This document shows, piece by piece, positions 1 to 7,043 of a stretch of DNA of 10,918 nt. The notes under the pieces are model-generated. The model had not been told where the DNA came from, ran no database searches, and saw nothing but the letters and a program-made list of their open reading frames with translations. The position numbers and the translations under genes were made by a program. The DNA lies in NCBI GenBank assembly GCA_018366495.1, contig JAGZHZ010000047.1, positions 1-10,918 of the forward strand, read 5' to 3'. Each line of letters begins with the position of its first letter. The first letter of the stretch is position 1. This DNA comes from Clostridiales bacterium. Lineage in GTDB: Bacteria; Bacillota; Clostridia; Lachnospirales; Lachnospiraceae.

Positions 1-28
1 CTCTATTATTTACTAGGGTACAGCTTTG

Positions 29-90
29 GCAATTCATCTCACCACTTATCCCTCTACGGGCTTGAAGTGGGAGTATTCTTGCTAGGTCGT
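29..90 (+). mobile_element. IS200/IS605-like (TnpB-type) right-end hairpin, element body outside window
   Basis: Seen: GGCAATTCATCTC is followed by a hairpin in which CTC (38-40), CCACTT (42-47) and CCC (50-52) pair with GGG (58-60), AAGTGG (65-70) and GAG (71-73), then TATTCTTGCT. Known: right ends of Firmicute IS200/IS605 elements that carry tnpB commonly have the layout 'GGCAATTCATCTC-hairpin-GAGTATTCTTGC'; this end also forms the 3' part of the guide (omega/re) RNA. Inference: an element, or its remnant, lies to the left of the window and reads rightward. No tnpB coding sequence is visible, so whether the element is intact is unknown. Recognised by eye from the family pattern, not by search. 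Confidence 0.5.
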
Positions 91-111
91 TTGATAAAAA
101 GAAAGAAATAA

Positions 112-162
112 GAAAAAGTAAGGGAGCGCCGCCAGGTTATCGATAACCGGGCAGCGCTCCCT
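112..162 (-). terminator. Long-hairpin terminator downstream of prs
   Basis: Bases 121-162 form a nearly perfect inverted repeat: AGGGAGCGC (121-129) pairs with GCGCTCCCT (154-162), GCC (131-133) with GGC (150-152), and GGTTATC (135-141) with GATAACC (142-148), with two single mismatches. Read on the minus strand it lies 25 bases past the prs stop and is followed by a T-rich run (complement of 112-120). The plus-strand side is also followed by some T, so it may insulate in both directions from the mobile element end on the left. Confidence 0.8.
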
Positions 163-187
163 TTGTCTAATTGTTTTTTGCTGGATC

Positions 188-1363
188 TTATTTATTTTTA
201 TGTTTTGCAAGGAATTTCTGAATACGATCAGTCGGATTCAGCAGGGAGCTGATAGACGCATCGTGATTCAGCGTATCAATAATATAAGCGATATATTTGC
301 TCATATCACAATTTACATAATATGGTTTTGATAACAGTTCAGGAGTCTGATATACAAGGTTTGTGGTGAGAACGAAGTCGAACAGTCCTTCTTCATAAGC
401 CTGATCAAATTTGTCCATACCGTTTGTGAACAGACCAAAAGTAGCGCAGATGAAAATACGTCCTGCTTTTCTGGATTTTAATTCTTTTGCAACATCAATC
501 ACACTTCCGCCGGAAGAAATCATATCGTCAATGATGATCATATCTTTTCCTTCCACATCCGTTCCGAGGAATTCATGAGCTACAATCGGGTTTGTACCGT
601 TTACAATGTGTGCATAATCTCTTCTCTTATAGAACATACCCATGTCAACGCCCAGGACGTTTGCCATATAGATTGCACGACCTGTGCCGCCTTCATCCGG
701 GCTGATTACCATCAGATGCTGAGGGTCAAGAGAAATGTCAGGAGCAGCTCGGAATAAACCTTTGATGAACTGGTATGCAGGCTGTACAGTCTCAAATCCA
801 TGCAGAGGGATCGCATTCTGAACACGAGGATCATGAGCATCAAACGTGATGATGTTGTCAACATTCATGTCAACTAATTCCTGCAGGGCAAGCGCACAGT
901 CGAGAGATTCACGGCTGGTACGTTTATGCTGACGGCTTTCATATAAGAATGGCATGATGACAGTGATTCTTTTTGCTTTTCCTTCCACAGCTGCGATGAT
1001 ACGTTTTAAATCCTGAAAATGATCATCCGGTGACATATGGTTGACATGACCGCACAGAGAGTATGTCATACTGTAGTTGCAGACATCCACTAAAATATAT
1101 AAGTCATCGCCGCGCACAGATTCTTTGATGATTCCCTTTGCTTCGCCGGAACCAAAACGAGGGGTTGCAGCCTGAATGATGTAATTATCTCTCTGATATC
1201 CCTCAAATGCAACGGTTGCGGCATCTGTGTGGTTTCTTTCCTGACGCCATTTCACAAGGTAAGCATTGATTTTTTCACCGAGTGTTTTACAGCTTTCCAG
1301 CGGAATAATACCAAGAGATCCGACAGGAATAGTTTCAAGATTGCGTTCATCTGTTGTTTGCAT
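188..1363 (-). CDS. prs: Ribose-phosphate pyrophosphokinase (PRPP synthetase), long divergent form
   Basis: Makes 5-phosphoribosyl-1-pyrophosphate from ribose 5-phosphate and ATP in the cytoplasm, feeding purine, pyrimidine, NAD, His and Trp synthesis. The 391 residues fold as two phosphoribosyltransferase-like halves. The PRPP-binding loop is IIIDDMISSGGS (276-287); SPDEGG (221-226) and FDAHDPRVQ (174-182) sit where classical enzymes have SPDxGG and the metal/ribose-phosphate histidine region. It is about 75 residues longer than the usual ~315-residue enzyme, with an extra N-terminal stretch and extended C-terminus, and the loop reads DDMISSGG rather than the usual DMVDTAGT-like motif. Long forms of this kind are, to my knowledge, usual in Lachnospiraceae. 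ATG start supported by AAGGAG (complement of 1372-1377), 8 bases upstream. Own promoter overlaps the end of the helicase-loader gene; hairpin terminator downstream. Confidence 0.9.
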   Translation of the reverse strand: MQTTDERNLETIPVGSLGIIPLESCKTLGEKINAYLVKWRQERNHTDAATVAFEGYQRDNYIIQAATPRFGSGEAKGIIKESVRGDDLYILVDVCNYSMTYSLCGHVNHMSPDDHFQDLKRIIAAVEGKAKRITVIMPFLYESRQHKRTSRESLDCALALQELVDMNVDNIITFDAHDPRVQNAIPLHGFETVQPAYQFIKGLFRAAPDISLDPQHLMVISPDEGGTGRAIYMANVLGVDMGMFYKRRDYAHIVNGTNPIVAHEFLGTDVEGKDMIIIDDMISSGGSVIDVAKELKSRKAGRIFICATFGLFTNGMDKFDQAYEEGLFDFVLTTNLVYQTPELLSKPYYVNCDMSKYIAYIIDTLNHDASISSLLNPTDRIQKFLAKHKNK

Positions 1364-1412
1364 GATATATTCTCCTTCATTGTTTAATAATAATTCAATA
1401 ACTGGCTATTTT

Positions 1413-1440
1413 AGTTTATCACAAAGATTTTTATGGTCAA
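1413..1440 (-). promoter_or_regulatory. Sigma-A-type promoter of prs
   Basis: On the minus strand: -35 TTGACC (complement of 1435-1440), 16-base spacer, -10 TAAACT (complement of 1413-1418) preceded by TGTGA, an extended -10. The -35 overlaps the TGA stop of the upstream helicase-loader gene. The stretch TTGTGATAAACTA differs by one base at its start (TTTGTGATAAACTA here versus GTTGTGATAAACTA) from the promoter at 10806-10834. Confidence 0.7.
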
Positions 1441-2429
1441 GCTTTTCTTCCTGATAATTTTTTCTGAATGCGGATATCATCCCCAATCAGCTTGCACATC
1501 GTGTAGTTGCTGGTGATTCGGGAAAAAACACGTTCGGAATAAGTGTCAGAAAAACGGTTCATAGGAAGATTAGTGGAAATAATCGTACTTTTTTTGCGGA
1601 TCAGACGTTCATTGATGCAGAGAAAGAGCTGAGAGGAGACAAATGCGTTTGTCAGTTCTGTGCCCAGATCGTCAATGATCAGCAGATCACAGTCAAAAAT
1701 ATACGGATAAAATTCCATGGCGTCCTCTTCTCTGGAAAATGTATATTTCGCAAATAAATCAAAAAGCTGAAATGCCGAGAAATAGATAACCGAATGAGAA
1801 CGGTCGATTAACCATTTGGCGATACAATGCGATAAAAATGTTTTTCCAACACCAGTGTCCCCATAGAAAAACAGATTGCCGGGTGTTGTGTCAAAGGAAA
1901 CTAAAAATTCTCTGCAGTCGGCCACCACTTTTTTGGCAGTGTCCAGAGCGGACAGTTTTGTGGCAGGATTGATGATATCTCTTGAATAATATTGGAAAGA
2001 AAACTTGGAAAAATTTTCTTCTTCCAAAATCTCACGCACATTAGACTGCATATAGAGCAGATCAATTTCCTTCTGTTTAAAACAATGACATTTTTCATTC
2101 CCGATGAAACCGGTATCCTTACAGTCAGGACATTTATAATGAAGTTCCAGGTAATCAGCAGGAAAACCATGATGGACAAGAAGGTCACTGCGTTTGGCAG
2201 AAAGAGAAGCAATCTGCTCTTTTAAATCATTCAGCGCCGTTTCCTCTCCAAAGAGCAGCTTTTTGGCGCGGCTGACACAGAGAGAAGAAATTTCGCAATC
2301 AATTTCGGCCAGCTGCGGGAGCGCTTCATATGCTTTTTGAATACATTGGTCCTGCCGGTGTTTGTTTTCAAACTGATCCTGCTGATAGGTGCGCAGGATC
2401 GCATCATATTGTGAATTTTTTAAAGACAA
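1437..2429 (-). CDS. dnaC: Replicative helicase loader, DnaC/DnaI-type AAA+ ATPase
   Basis: Loads the replicative helicase onto DNA at origin or restart sites. The 330-residue protein has an N-terminal helical, charged region (1-95), a small zinc-binding-like motif CPDC (100-103) plus CHC (114-116), and a C-terminal AAA+ domain: Walker A GDTGVGKT (190-197), Walker B LLIIDDLG (249-256), sensor-like STN (285-287) and an Arg-finger region SERVFSRI (298-305). The Cys motif before the ATPase is typical of DnaI-like loaders. Start is TTG (2427-2429), chosen because TTAAGGAGAG stands just upstream at good spacing. It lies 141 bases downstream of the dnaD-like gene, an established functional partner. 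Whether Gram-positive practice would name it dnaI is a matter of nomenclature. Confidence 0.9.
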   Translation of the reverse strand: MSLKNSQYDAILRTYQQDQFENKHRQDQCIQKAYEALPQLAEIDCEISSLCVSRAKKLLFGEETALNDLKEQIASLSAKRSDLLVHHGFPADYLELHYKCPDCKDTGFIGNEKCHCFKQKEIDLLYMQSNVREILEEENFSKFSFQYYSRDIINPATKLSALDTAKKVVADCREFLVSFDTTPGNLFFYGDTGVGKTFLSHCIAKWLIDRSHSVIYFSAFQLFDLFAKYTFSREEDAMEFYPYIFDCDLLIIDDLGTELTNAFVSSQLFLCINERLIRKKSTIISTNLPMNRFSDTYSERVFSRITSNYTMCKLIGDDIRIQKKLSGRKA

Positions 2430-2458
2430 AGAAATCTCTCCTTAAATAATATATTTTA

Positions 2459-2497
2459 GTTTTTCTATATCAGAGATATTTAACTTATCAGAAAAAC
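2459..2497 (-). repeat. Nested inverted repeat in the leader of the helicase-loader gene
   Basis: GTTTTTCT (2459-2466) is complementary to AGAAAAAC (2490-2497), and inside it ATATC (2467-2471) pairs with GATAT (2475-2479) around AGA. It lies about 30 bases upstream of the TTG start on the minus strand. It could be an operator or a leader-RNA structure; it is AT-rich and may have no role. Confidence 0.4.
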
Positions 2498-2535
2498 GTT
2501 GACACTCCCCATAGCTAAAGCAAGGGGTTTTACGA
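2498..2535 (+). mobile_element. Solitary IS200/IS605-like end hairpin (relic)
   Basis: TTGAC (2499-2503) is followed by ACTCCCCATAGCTAAAGC and AAGGGGTTTTACGAC. CCCC (2507-2510) pairs with GGGG (2524-2527) and GC pairs with GC around a TAAA loop. Known: 'CTCCCC-n-GCTAAAGC-n-GGGG' hairpins occur at right ends of TnpB-bearing IS200/IS605 elements. Seen: no transposase or tnpB is on either side, since the dnaD-like and dnaC-like genes flank it directly. Inference: a decayed or minimal non-autonomous end. Alternatively it is a simple hairpin acting on the dnaD/dnaC transcript, since on the minus strand it is followed after AGTGTCAACG by TTTTTC. Confidence 0.45.
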
Positions 2536-2570
2536 CATATTTGATAACTATGTTCCAAAAAAGTTCAGCT

Positions 2571-3626
2571 TCAGTCGGCATTTAAAAGCTGTTTTTCGAG
2601 CTGATCAAAATCATACTGACGCTGGTGGAAATTGTTGAAGCGGTTATTGGATGAGGCGGCAGGCGCCTGAGGAGCAGCGGACGGGCGTTTTGCTTTCTGC
2701 TGTTCTTCCGTGACCTTTAACTGCTCCAGACTCTTGATCCCGTTTGCCTGCCAGTCAGAAAGAATTCTCTCTGTGTAAGAAAATTTTGGCTGGTGAATGC
2801 GTTCAATCGTTCTGCTGCATGCTTCTATGATTAAATCAAGAGGAAAATTATATTCTTTCAGCCAGCGCGCCATATAATCAATCTCAGACTGGACAGGATT
2901 TCGTCCGCGGATTCCAAAAGCCTTCAATATAGAATAATAGTTTCTCATATATTGCATACTCTGCTTTGCATCAGAGACGGTAGAGATTCCTTCTTTTGCC
3001 CAGGACAGAGCTACGCTTTCCATATAGCGATAGTTTCCACAGCCTTTTGAGACGCAGTATTCAATCAGATATTCGATCAGATCAAGAGAAAAATGAAGTC
3101 CATCGTAGAAGTACAAAATAGTAGAGATCTCCAAAGGATCCAGAGTTTTTCCAAGATATTGCTCTGCGATAAAAAGGAGCTGCTGAATTTCTTCCTTTGA
3201 CTGCAAAAAAGCAAGTTTCTCCGGCGTCATCTTTTTGATCTCCAGCTCCTGCACAGGAGGTGCGCAAGAGGCTGCAGCGGAGGAGACAGAGAGGGAAGAA
3301 GAATCTGTTTCTCGGGTCGAATTTTCACGGGATGGAATATCTAAAAAAGTAATATCTGTGATCCAGCCTGTCTCGCTTTTGGTCAGGCGCAAAAGCCCCA
3401 GTTTTTCCCAGTAGGCAAGAGCGCGCTTGATATCTTTTTCCGTATGATCCAGAAGATCTGAGATGGCAGCAAAAGAGATTTCTTCTCCGGCCTGTGCACA
3501 CCGCAGCAGATAAAGATACAATTTCACATATTCCCCATTTGCTGAGGCCATATATTGATCAATAAATTGATTTTGCAGGATCGTTGTATTTTTTGTTTGA
3601 TTCGTGTGTATAAATAATGGGTTCAT
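2571..3626 (-). CDS. DnaD-domain primosome protein
   Basis: Likely acts in replication initiation or primosome assembly, recruiting the helicase loader encoded just downstream. The 351 residues show an N-terminal winged-helix-like part (about 25-90, including a stretch like ISDLLDHTEKDIKRAL), a Ser/Ala-rich linker (98-128), and two DnaD-type helical domains (about 135-215 and 230-305). The second ends in the YTERILSDWQANGI region (294-307), which resembles the YxxxIL...W signature of the DnaD C-terminal domain. The tail (310-351) is Gln/Pro/Ala-rich and probably disordered. ATG start with AGAAGGTG just upstream. The order dnaD-like then dnaC/dnaI-like supports a joint role. Whether it is the functional DnaD or a combined DnaB/DnaD-type protein cannot be told from sequence alone. 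Confidence 0.88.
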   Translation of the reverse strand: MNPLFIHTNQTKNTTILQNQFIDQYMASANGEYVKLYLYLLRCAQAGEEISFAAISDLLDHTEKDIKRALAYWEKLGLLRLTKSETGWITDITFLDIPSRENSTRETDSSSLSVSSAAASCAPPVQELEIKKMTPEKLAFLQSKEEIQQLLFIAEQYLGKTLDPLEISTILYFYDGLHFSLDLIEYLIEYCVSKGCGNYRYMESVALSWAKEGISTVSDAKQSMQYMRNYYSILKAFGIRGRNPVQSEIDYMARWLKEYNFPLDLIIEACSRTIERIHQPKFSYTERILSDWQANGIKSLEQLKVTEEQQKAKRPSAAPQAPAASSNNRFNNFHQRQYDFDQLEKQLLNAD

Positions 3627-3674
3627 GTGGTCACCTTCTGGAAATAATGAATTCAGTTCAATTATGGTCTAATT

Positions 3675-3703
3675 AGTATACCACAACTCGAATCAAAAGA
3701 GAA
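3675..3703 (-). promoter_or_regulatory. Probable promoter of the dnaD-like gene
   Basis: On the minus strand: -10 TATACT (complement of 3675-3680) with a TGTGG extension in front, 17-base spacer, weak -35 TTCTCT (complement of 3698-3703). It lies about 50 bases upstream of the ATG. The strong extended -10 makes it plausible despite the poor -35. Confidence 0.5.
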
Positions 3704-3760
3704 TATCCAGTTTTTAGGATGATACGCAGAAAACCACGGTTATTCTGGTATTGAGGAGGA

Positions 3761-3840
3761 CAAAAGAAAAAAATCCACATACTGTTTTGACAAGTCCCTG
3801 AGTTTTGAGAGGGAAAACAAATAAAACAGTATGTGGATTT
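3761..3840 (-). terminator. murC terminator with 18-bp stem
   Basis: AAATCCACATACTGTTTT (3771-3788) is perfectly complementary to AAAACAGTATGTGGATTT (3823-3840). Inside the 34-base loop TCCCT (3795-3799) pairs with AGGGA (3810-3814), giving a two-part stem. On the minus strand it begins 5 bases past the murC stop and is followed by TTTTCTTTTG. The plus-strand side also runs into T, so it could work in both directions. Confidence 0.85.
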
Positions 3841-3844
3841 TTTA

Positions 3845-5227
3845 TCAGGAAATACCCAGTAAATTTTCACCGATTTTAACAACGTCACCTGCGCCCATTG
3901 TGATCAGAAGATCGCCAGGTGTACAGTTTTCTAAAAGGAAAGTCTCAATCTGGTCAAAAGAAGGGAAATAGTGGACATCTGTGCCCAGATGTTCGATTTT
4001 TTCTTTTAATGTCTCAGAGCTGATTCCCAGGTTATCCGTCTCTCTGGCTGGATAGATCTCAGCGAGCACAACATGATCGGAAAGAGAAAGTGCTTCTGCA
4101 AATTCATCCATCAGCGCCTTTGTGCGTGTGTATGTATGAGGCTGAAATACACACCAGATCGATTTGTGAGGATAATTCTTTGCTGCCTGTAAAGAAGCTT
4201 TGATTTCTGTAGGATGATGTGCATAATCATCAATCACTGTCACATTTCCGACACTGCCTTTGTACTGGAAACGGCGGTCTGTGCCATGGAAATCAGATAA
4301 CCCTTTTTCAATGACAGATTCATCAATTCCGAGCAGACGACAAAGTGCAATCGCAGACAGTGCATTTGAAACGTTGTGGATGCCCGGCACACTCAATTTG
4401 AAATGGCCTATGCACTCGCCTCTGTAAATACAGTCGAAAGAGGCATGGGCAAATTCATCAAATGTGATGTTAGAAGCATAATAGTCGCTTTCCCCCTCCT
4501 TGCCGTAAGTGATAACACTGCATGGAAGTCCATCCGTGATTTCCTGCACATTCGGAATTTCACCATTAATGATCAAAGTTCCATCTTTCGGAAGAAGCTC
4601 AGAGAAAAGACGGAAGGAATGACGGATATCATCGAGATCTTTAAAGAAGTCGAGATGATCGGCGTCAATATTCAGGATAATACTGATCTTCGGATAAAAA
4701 TGAAGAAAACTGTTTGTGTATTCACATGCCTCTGTCAGGAATACCTGAGAATTTCCGACACGAATATTTCCATTGATAGACTGCAGAATACCGCCTACAG
4801 AGATCGTAGGATCCAGATCAGCAGCAAGGAAAATCTGAGAAATCATAGAAGTAGTAGTTGTCTTTCCATGTGTTCCAGATACAGCGATCGGCGTTTCATA
4901 ATTTGACATGATCTGGCCCAGAAGCTCTGCGCGAGTCAGCATTGGGATGCCTTTTTGAACAGCGGCTGAAAATTCAGGGTTGTCAGGATGAATGGCTGCT
5001 GTGTAGACGACAACATCTGTTCCATCTTCGATATTTGAAGCACTCTGACCGTAGAAAACTTTTATACCTTTTTCTTCCATCCATTTTGTCAGAGGAGATT
5101 CCTTTGCGTCAGAGCCGGAAATCTGAAAATGACGGTCGAGCAAAATTGAGGCAAGACCGCTCATGCTGATTCCCCCGATTCCTATAAAATGAATATGAAT
5201 CGGACGGTTAAAATCTATCTGATACAT
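3845..5227 (-). CDS. murC: UDP-N-acetylmuramate--L-alanine ligase
   Basis: Adds L-alanine to UDP-MurNAc using ATP, the first amino acid step of the peptidoglycan stem peptide, in the cytoplasm. All three Mur-ligase domains are visible in 460 residues. The N-terminal Rossmann-type UDP-binding domain carries GIGGISMSGLA (16-26). The central ATPase domain carries the P-loop SGTHGKTTT (117-125), the EACEY motif (166-170) and NIDADHLDFF (186-195), then GIHNVSNALSA. The C-terminal domain carries DRRFQ (317-321) and DDYAHHPTEI (333-342), with GAGD (445-448) near the end. Length is normal. ATG start with AAAGGAG nine bases upstream. It is transcribed alone: its own terminator separates it from the dnaD-like gene. 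Confidence 0.97.
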   Translation of the reverse strand: MYQIDFNRPIHIHFIGIGGISMSGLASILLDRHFQISGSDAKESPLTKWMEEKGIKVFYGQSASNIEDGTDVVVYTAAIHPDNPEFSAAVQKGIPMLTRAELLGQIMSNYETPIAVSGTHGKTTTTSMISQIFLAADLDPTISVGGILQSINGNIRVGNSQVFLTEACEYTNSFLHFYPKISIILNIDADHLDFFKDLDDIRHSFRLFSELLPKDGTLIINGEIPNVQEITDGLPCSVITYGKEGESDYYASNITFDEFAHASFDCIYRGECIGHFKLSVPGIHNVSNALSAIALCRLLGIDESVIEKGLSDFHGTDRRFQYKGSVGNVTVIDDYAHHPTEIKASLQAAKNYPHKSIWCVFQPHTYTRTKALMDEFAEALSLSDHVVLAEIYPARETDNLGISSETLKEKIEHLGTDVHYFPSFDQIETFLLENCTPGDLLITMGAGDVVKIGENLLGIS

Positions 5228-5289
5228 TATGAGTCACTCCTTTACTTTTATAAGATTTTATATATAGAAAAGCAGAAGACAAATCACGA

Positions 5290-5317
5290 ATTATATTACA
5301 CTGTACCGCATATTCCA
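5290..5317 (-). promoter_or_regulatory. Possible murC promoter
   Basis: On the minus strand: perfect -10 TATAAT (complement of 5290-5295), 16-base spacer, weak -35 TGGAAT (complement of 5312-5317). It would give a leader of about 55 bases before the murC ATG. The -35 match is only partial. Confidence 0.4.
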
Positions 5318-5483
5318 TCTGTGTGTGTTTCGCACTTTTCCGTAGAGTTGTTCTATTTCGATTATATACTAGAGCAGCGATATGCGCAACTTATTTGCTT
5401 TGATTTCCTATACAGGATAAAAAAATGGAGTTTCAGCCTTTTTTATGTCTGCAAAGAAAACATGAAGAAAAGGTAAGGATTAC

Positions 5484-5500
5484 TTTGGAAAGATTCCAAA
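5484..5500. repeat. Operator-like palindrome upstream of glgC
   Basis: TTTGGAA-AGA-TTCCAAA is a perfect 7-base inverted repeat with a 3-base centre. It lies about 220 bases upstream of the glgC -35. It could be a binding site for a dimeric regulator; no known box was recognised. Confidence 0.35.
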
Positions 5501-5705
5501 CAGAAGGAAAAAAAGCAGATTTAAAAGGAAAATTGACGATTTAATATGAAAAATTATGTAAAAAATATACAAAATATAGAATGAAAAATGAAAAATAAAG
5601 GGAAAAAGATATAAAAGTGTCGAAAAATGGAAAAAACAAGGTTAAAAGTAATTAATGAATTATGATAAAAAGATGTAAAATTTTTCGATTTTTTTGTAAA
5701 AAATG

Positions 5706-5734
5706 TTCACTATTTCAAAATTATGTGATATAAT
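5706..5734 (+). promoter_or_regulatory. Sigma-A-type promoter of the glgC-glgD-spoVG operon
   Basis: -35 TTCACT (5706-5711, four of six consensus bases), exactly 17 bases, then perfect -10 TATAAT (5729-5734) preceded by TGTGA. It is the best promoter in the long AT-rich region and would give a leader of about 28 bases before the GTG start of glgC. Confidence 0.75.
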
Positions 5735-5768
5735 AAAAAAATAATAAATTACAACAAGAGGTGATAGC

Positions 5769-7043
5769 GTGATTAAGAAAGAAATGATTGCAATGCTGCT
5801 TGCAGGCGGACAAGGAAGCCGTCTCGGTGTATTGACAGCAAAAGTAGCAAAACCAGCCGTAGCTTTTGGCGGAAAATATAGAATTATTGATTTCCCGCTC
5901 AGTAACTGTATTAATTCTGGTATAGATACAGTGGGTGTATTGACGCAGTATCAGCCGTTGCGCTTAAATTCTCACATTGGAATTGGTATTCCGTGGGATT
6001 TGGACAGAAATATCGGCGGTGTGACTGTTTTACCTCCATATGAAAAGAGTACAAACAGCGAGTGGTATACAGGTACTGCAAATGCAATTTATCAGAACTT
6101 GGATTACATGGAATCTTTTAATCCGGACTATGTATTGATCTTATCCGGTGACCATATTTATAAAATGGATTATGAGGTGATGCTTGACTTCCACAAGGCA
6201 AGTAATGCAGATGTCAGCATTGCCGTTATGCCGGTGCCGATGGAAGAGGCGAGCCGTTTCGGAATCGTCATCGCAGATGATAAGAACACAATCACAGAGT
6301 TCCAGGAAAAACCGGAACATCCAAAGAGCAATCTGGCATCCATGGGTATTTATATCTTCTCATGGAAAGTTTTGAAAGAAGCGCTGATTGCAATGTCCGA
6401 TGTAAATGGATGTGACTTTGGAAAACATATCATTCCATATTGTCATGAGAACGGCAGAAAGCTGGTTGCTTATGAATACAATGGATATTGGAAAGACGTA
6501 GGAACATTAGGTTCCTATTGGGAAGCAAATATGGAACTAATTGATATCATTCCTGAATTTAACTTATATGAAGAATACTGGAAAATTTATACAAAGAGCG
6601 ATATTATTCCTCCGCAGTATGTTTCTCCGGAAGCCAAAATATTCAGAAGCATCATCGGAGACGGATGCGAGATTTATGGAGAAGTTGAAAACTCTGTTAT
6701 CGGTGCAGGCGTTACGATTGAGAAGGGCGCTGTGGTGCGCAATTCCATTATCATGAAAGAGACCACCATTGGCGAAGGAGCAGTGATTGACAAGGCGATC
6801 ATTGCAGAGAATGTAGAAATTGGAAAGAATGTTGTCCTCGGTGTGGGCGAAGAAGTTCCAAACAAGGTGAAACCAAATATTTACTCCTTCGGTCTTGTGA
6901 CAGTCGGAGAGAAAACTTATATACCGGCAAATGTAAAAGTCGGCAAGAACACAGCAATTTCAGGAAAGACAACACCGGAAGATTATCCGGATGGCGTATT
7001 GGAAAGCGGCGAAACTTTAATTAAGGCAGGTGGAATTTCATGA
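5769..7043 (+). CDS. glgC: Glucose-1-phosphate adenylyltransferase, catalytic subunit
   Basis: Makes ADP-glucose from glucose 1-phosphate and ATP, the committed step of bacterial glycogen synthesis. The 424 residues have an N-terminal nucleotidyltransferase domain with intact motifs: GGQGSRL (13-19), KPA (28-30), GGKYRIIDFPLSNC (34-47), GTANAIYQN (102-110), SGDHIYKMDY (126-135), EFQEKP (177-182) and YWKDVGT (240-246). A left-handed beta-helix of hexapeptide-like repeats follows (about 285-410). Start is GTG (5769-5771), chosen because AGAGGTGA sits just upstream and the next residues MIKKEMIAMLLAGG align with the family start. The stop overlaps the glgD start by 4 bases (ATGA), so the two are translationally coupled and probably form a mixed complex. 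Confidence 0.96.
   Translation: MIKKEMIAMLLAGGQGSRLGVLTAKVAKPAVAFGGKYRIIDFPLSNCINSGIDTVGVLTQYQPLRLNSHIGIGIPWDLDRNIGGVTVLPPYEKSTNSEWYTGTANAIYQNLDYMESFNPDYVLILSGDHIYKMDYEVMLDFHKASNADVSIAVMPVPMEEASRFGIVIADDKNTITEFQEKPEHPKSNLASMGIYIFSWKVLKEALIAMSDVNGCDFGKHIIPYCHENGRKLVAYEYNGYWKDVGTLGSYWEANMELIDIIPEFNLYEEYWKIYTKSDIIPPQYVSPEAKIFRSIIGDGCEIYGEVENSVIGAGVTIEKGAVVRNSIIMKETTIGEGAVIDKAIIAENVEIGKNVVLGVGEEVPNKVKPNIYSFGLVTVGEKTYIPANVKVGKNTAISGKTTPEDYPDGVLESGETLIKAGGIS

Larger units (their letters stand above)
5228..5768. other. Divergent murC/glgC intergenic region, 541 bases, no gene found
   Basis: AT-rich region between oppositely oriented murC and glgC. It holds a possible murC promoter at the left and the glgC promoter at the right. 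Between about 5460 and 5700 the plus strand is very rich in A and poor in C. Apart from a short palindrome (5484-5500) and a loose inverted repeat (5620-5628 with 5680-5688), no riboswitch, RNA gene or credible reading frame is visible. Confidence 0.7.

Noticed and set aside
1..111. Open frame across the left edge that could be the end of a tnpB gene
   Set aside because: Frame 1 stays open to TAA at 109-111, but it runs through the end hairpin and encodes nothing like a TnpB C-terminus; it is probably open by chance.
4376..4906. Plus-strand frame of 176 codons
   Set aside because: Lies wholly antisense inside the well-conserved murC; no ribosome site or domain.
5189..5476. Plus-strand reading frame of 95 codons spanning the murC start and its upstream region
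   Set aside because: It begins inside murC on the opposite strand, has no ribosome site and its composition looks random (many Tyr/Phe from AT-rich DNA).
5620..5688. Inverted repeat TCGAAAAAT / ATTTTTCGA followed by T7, as a terminator
   Set aside because: The arms are 51 bases apart, made almost only of A/T, and lie upstream of the glgC promoter with no gene to terminate.
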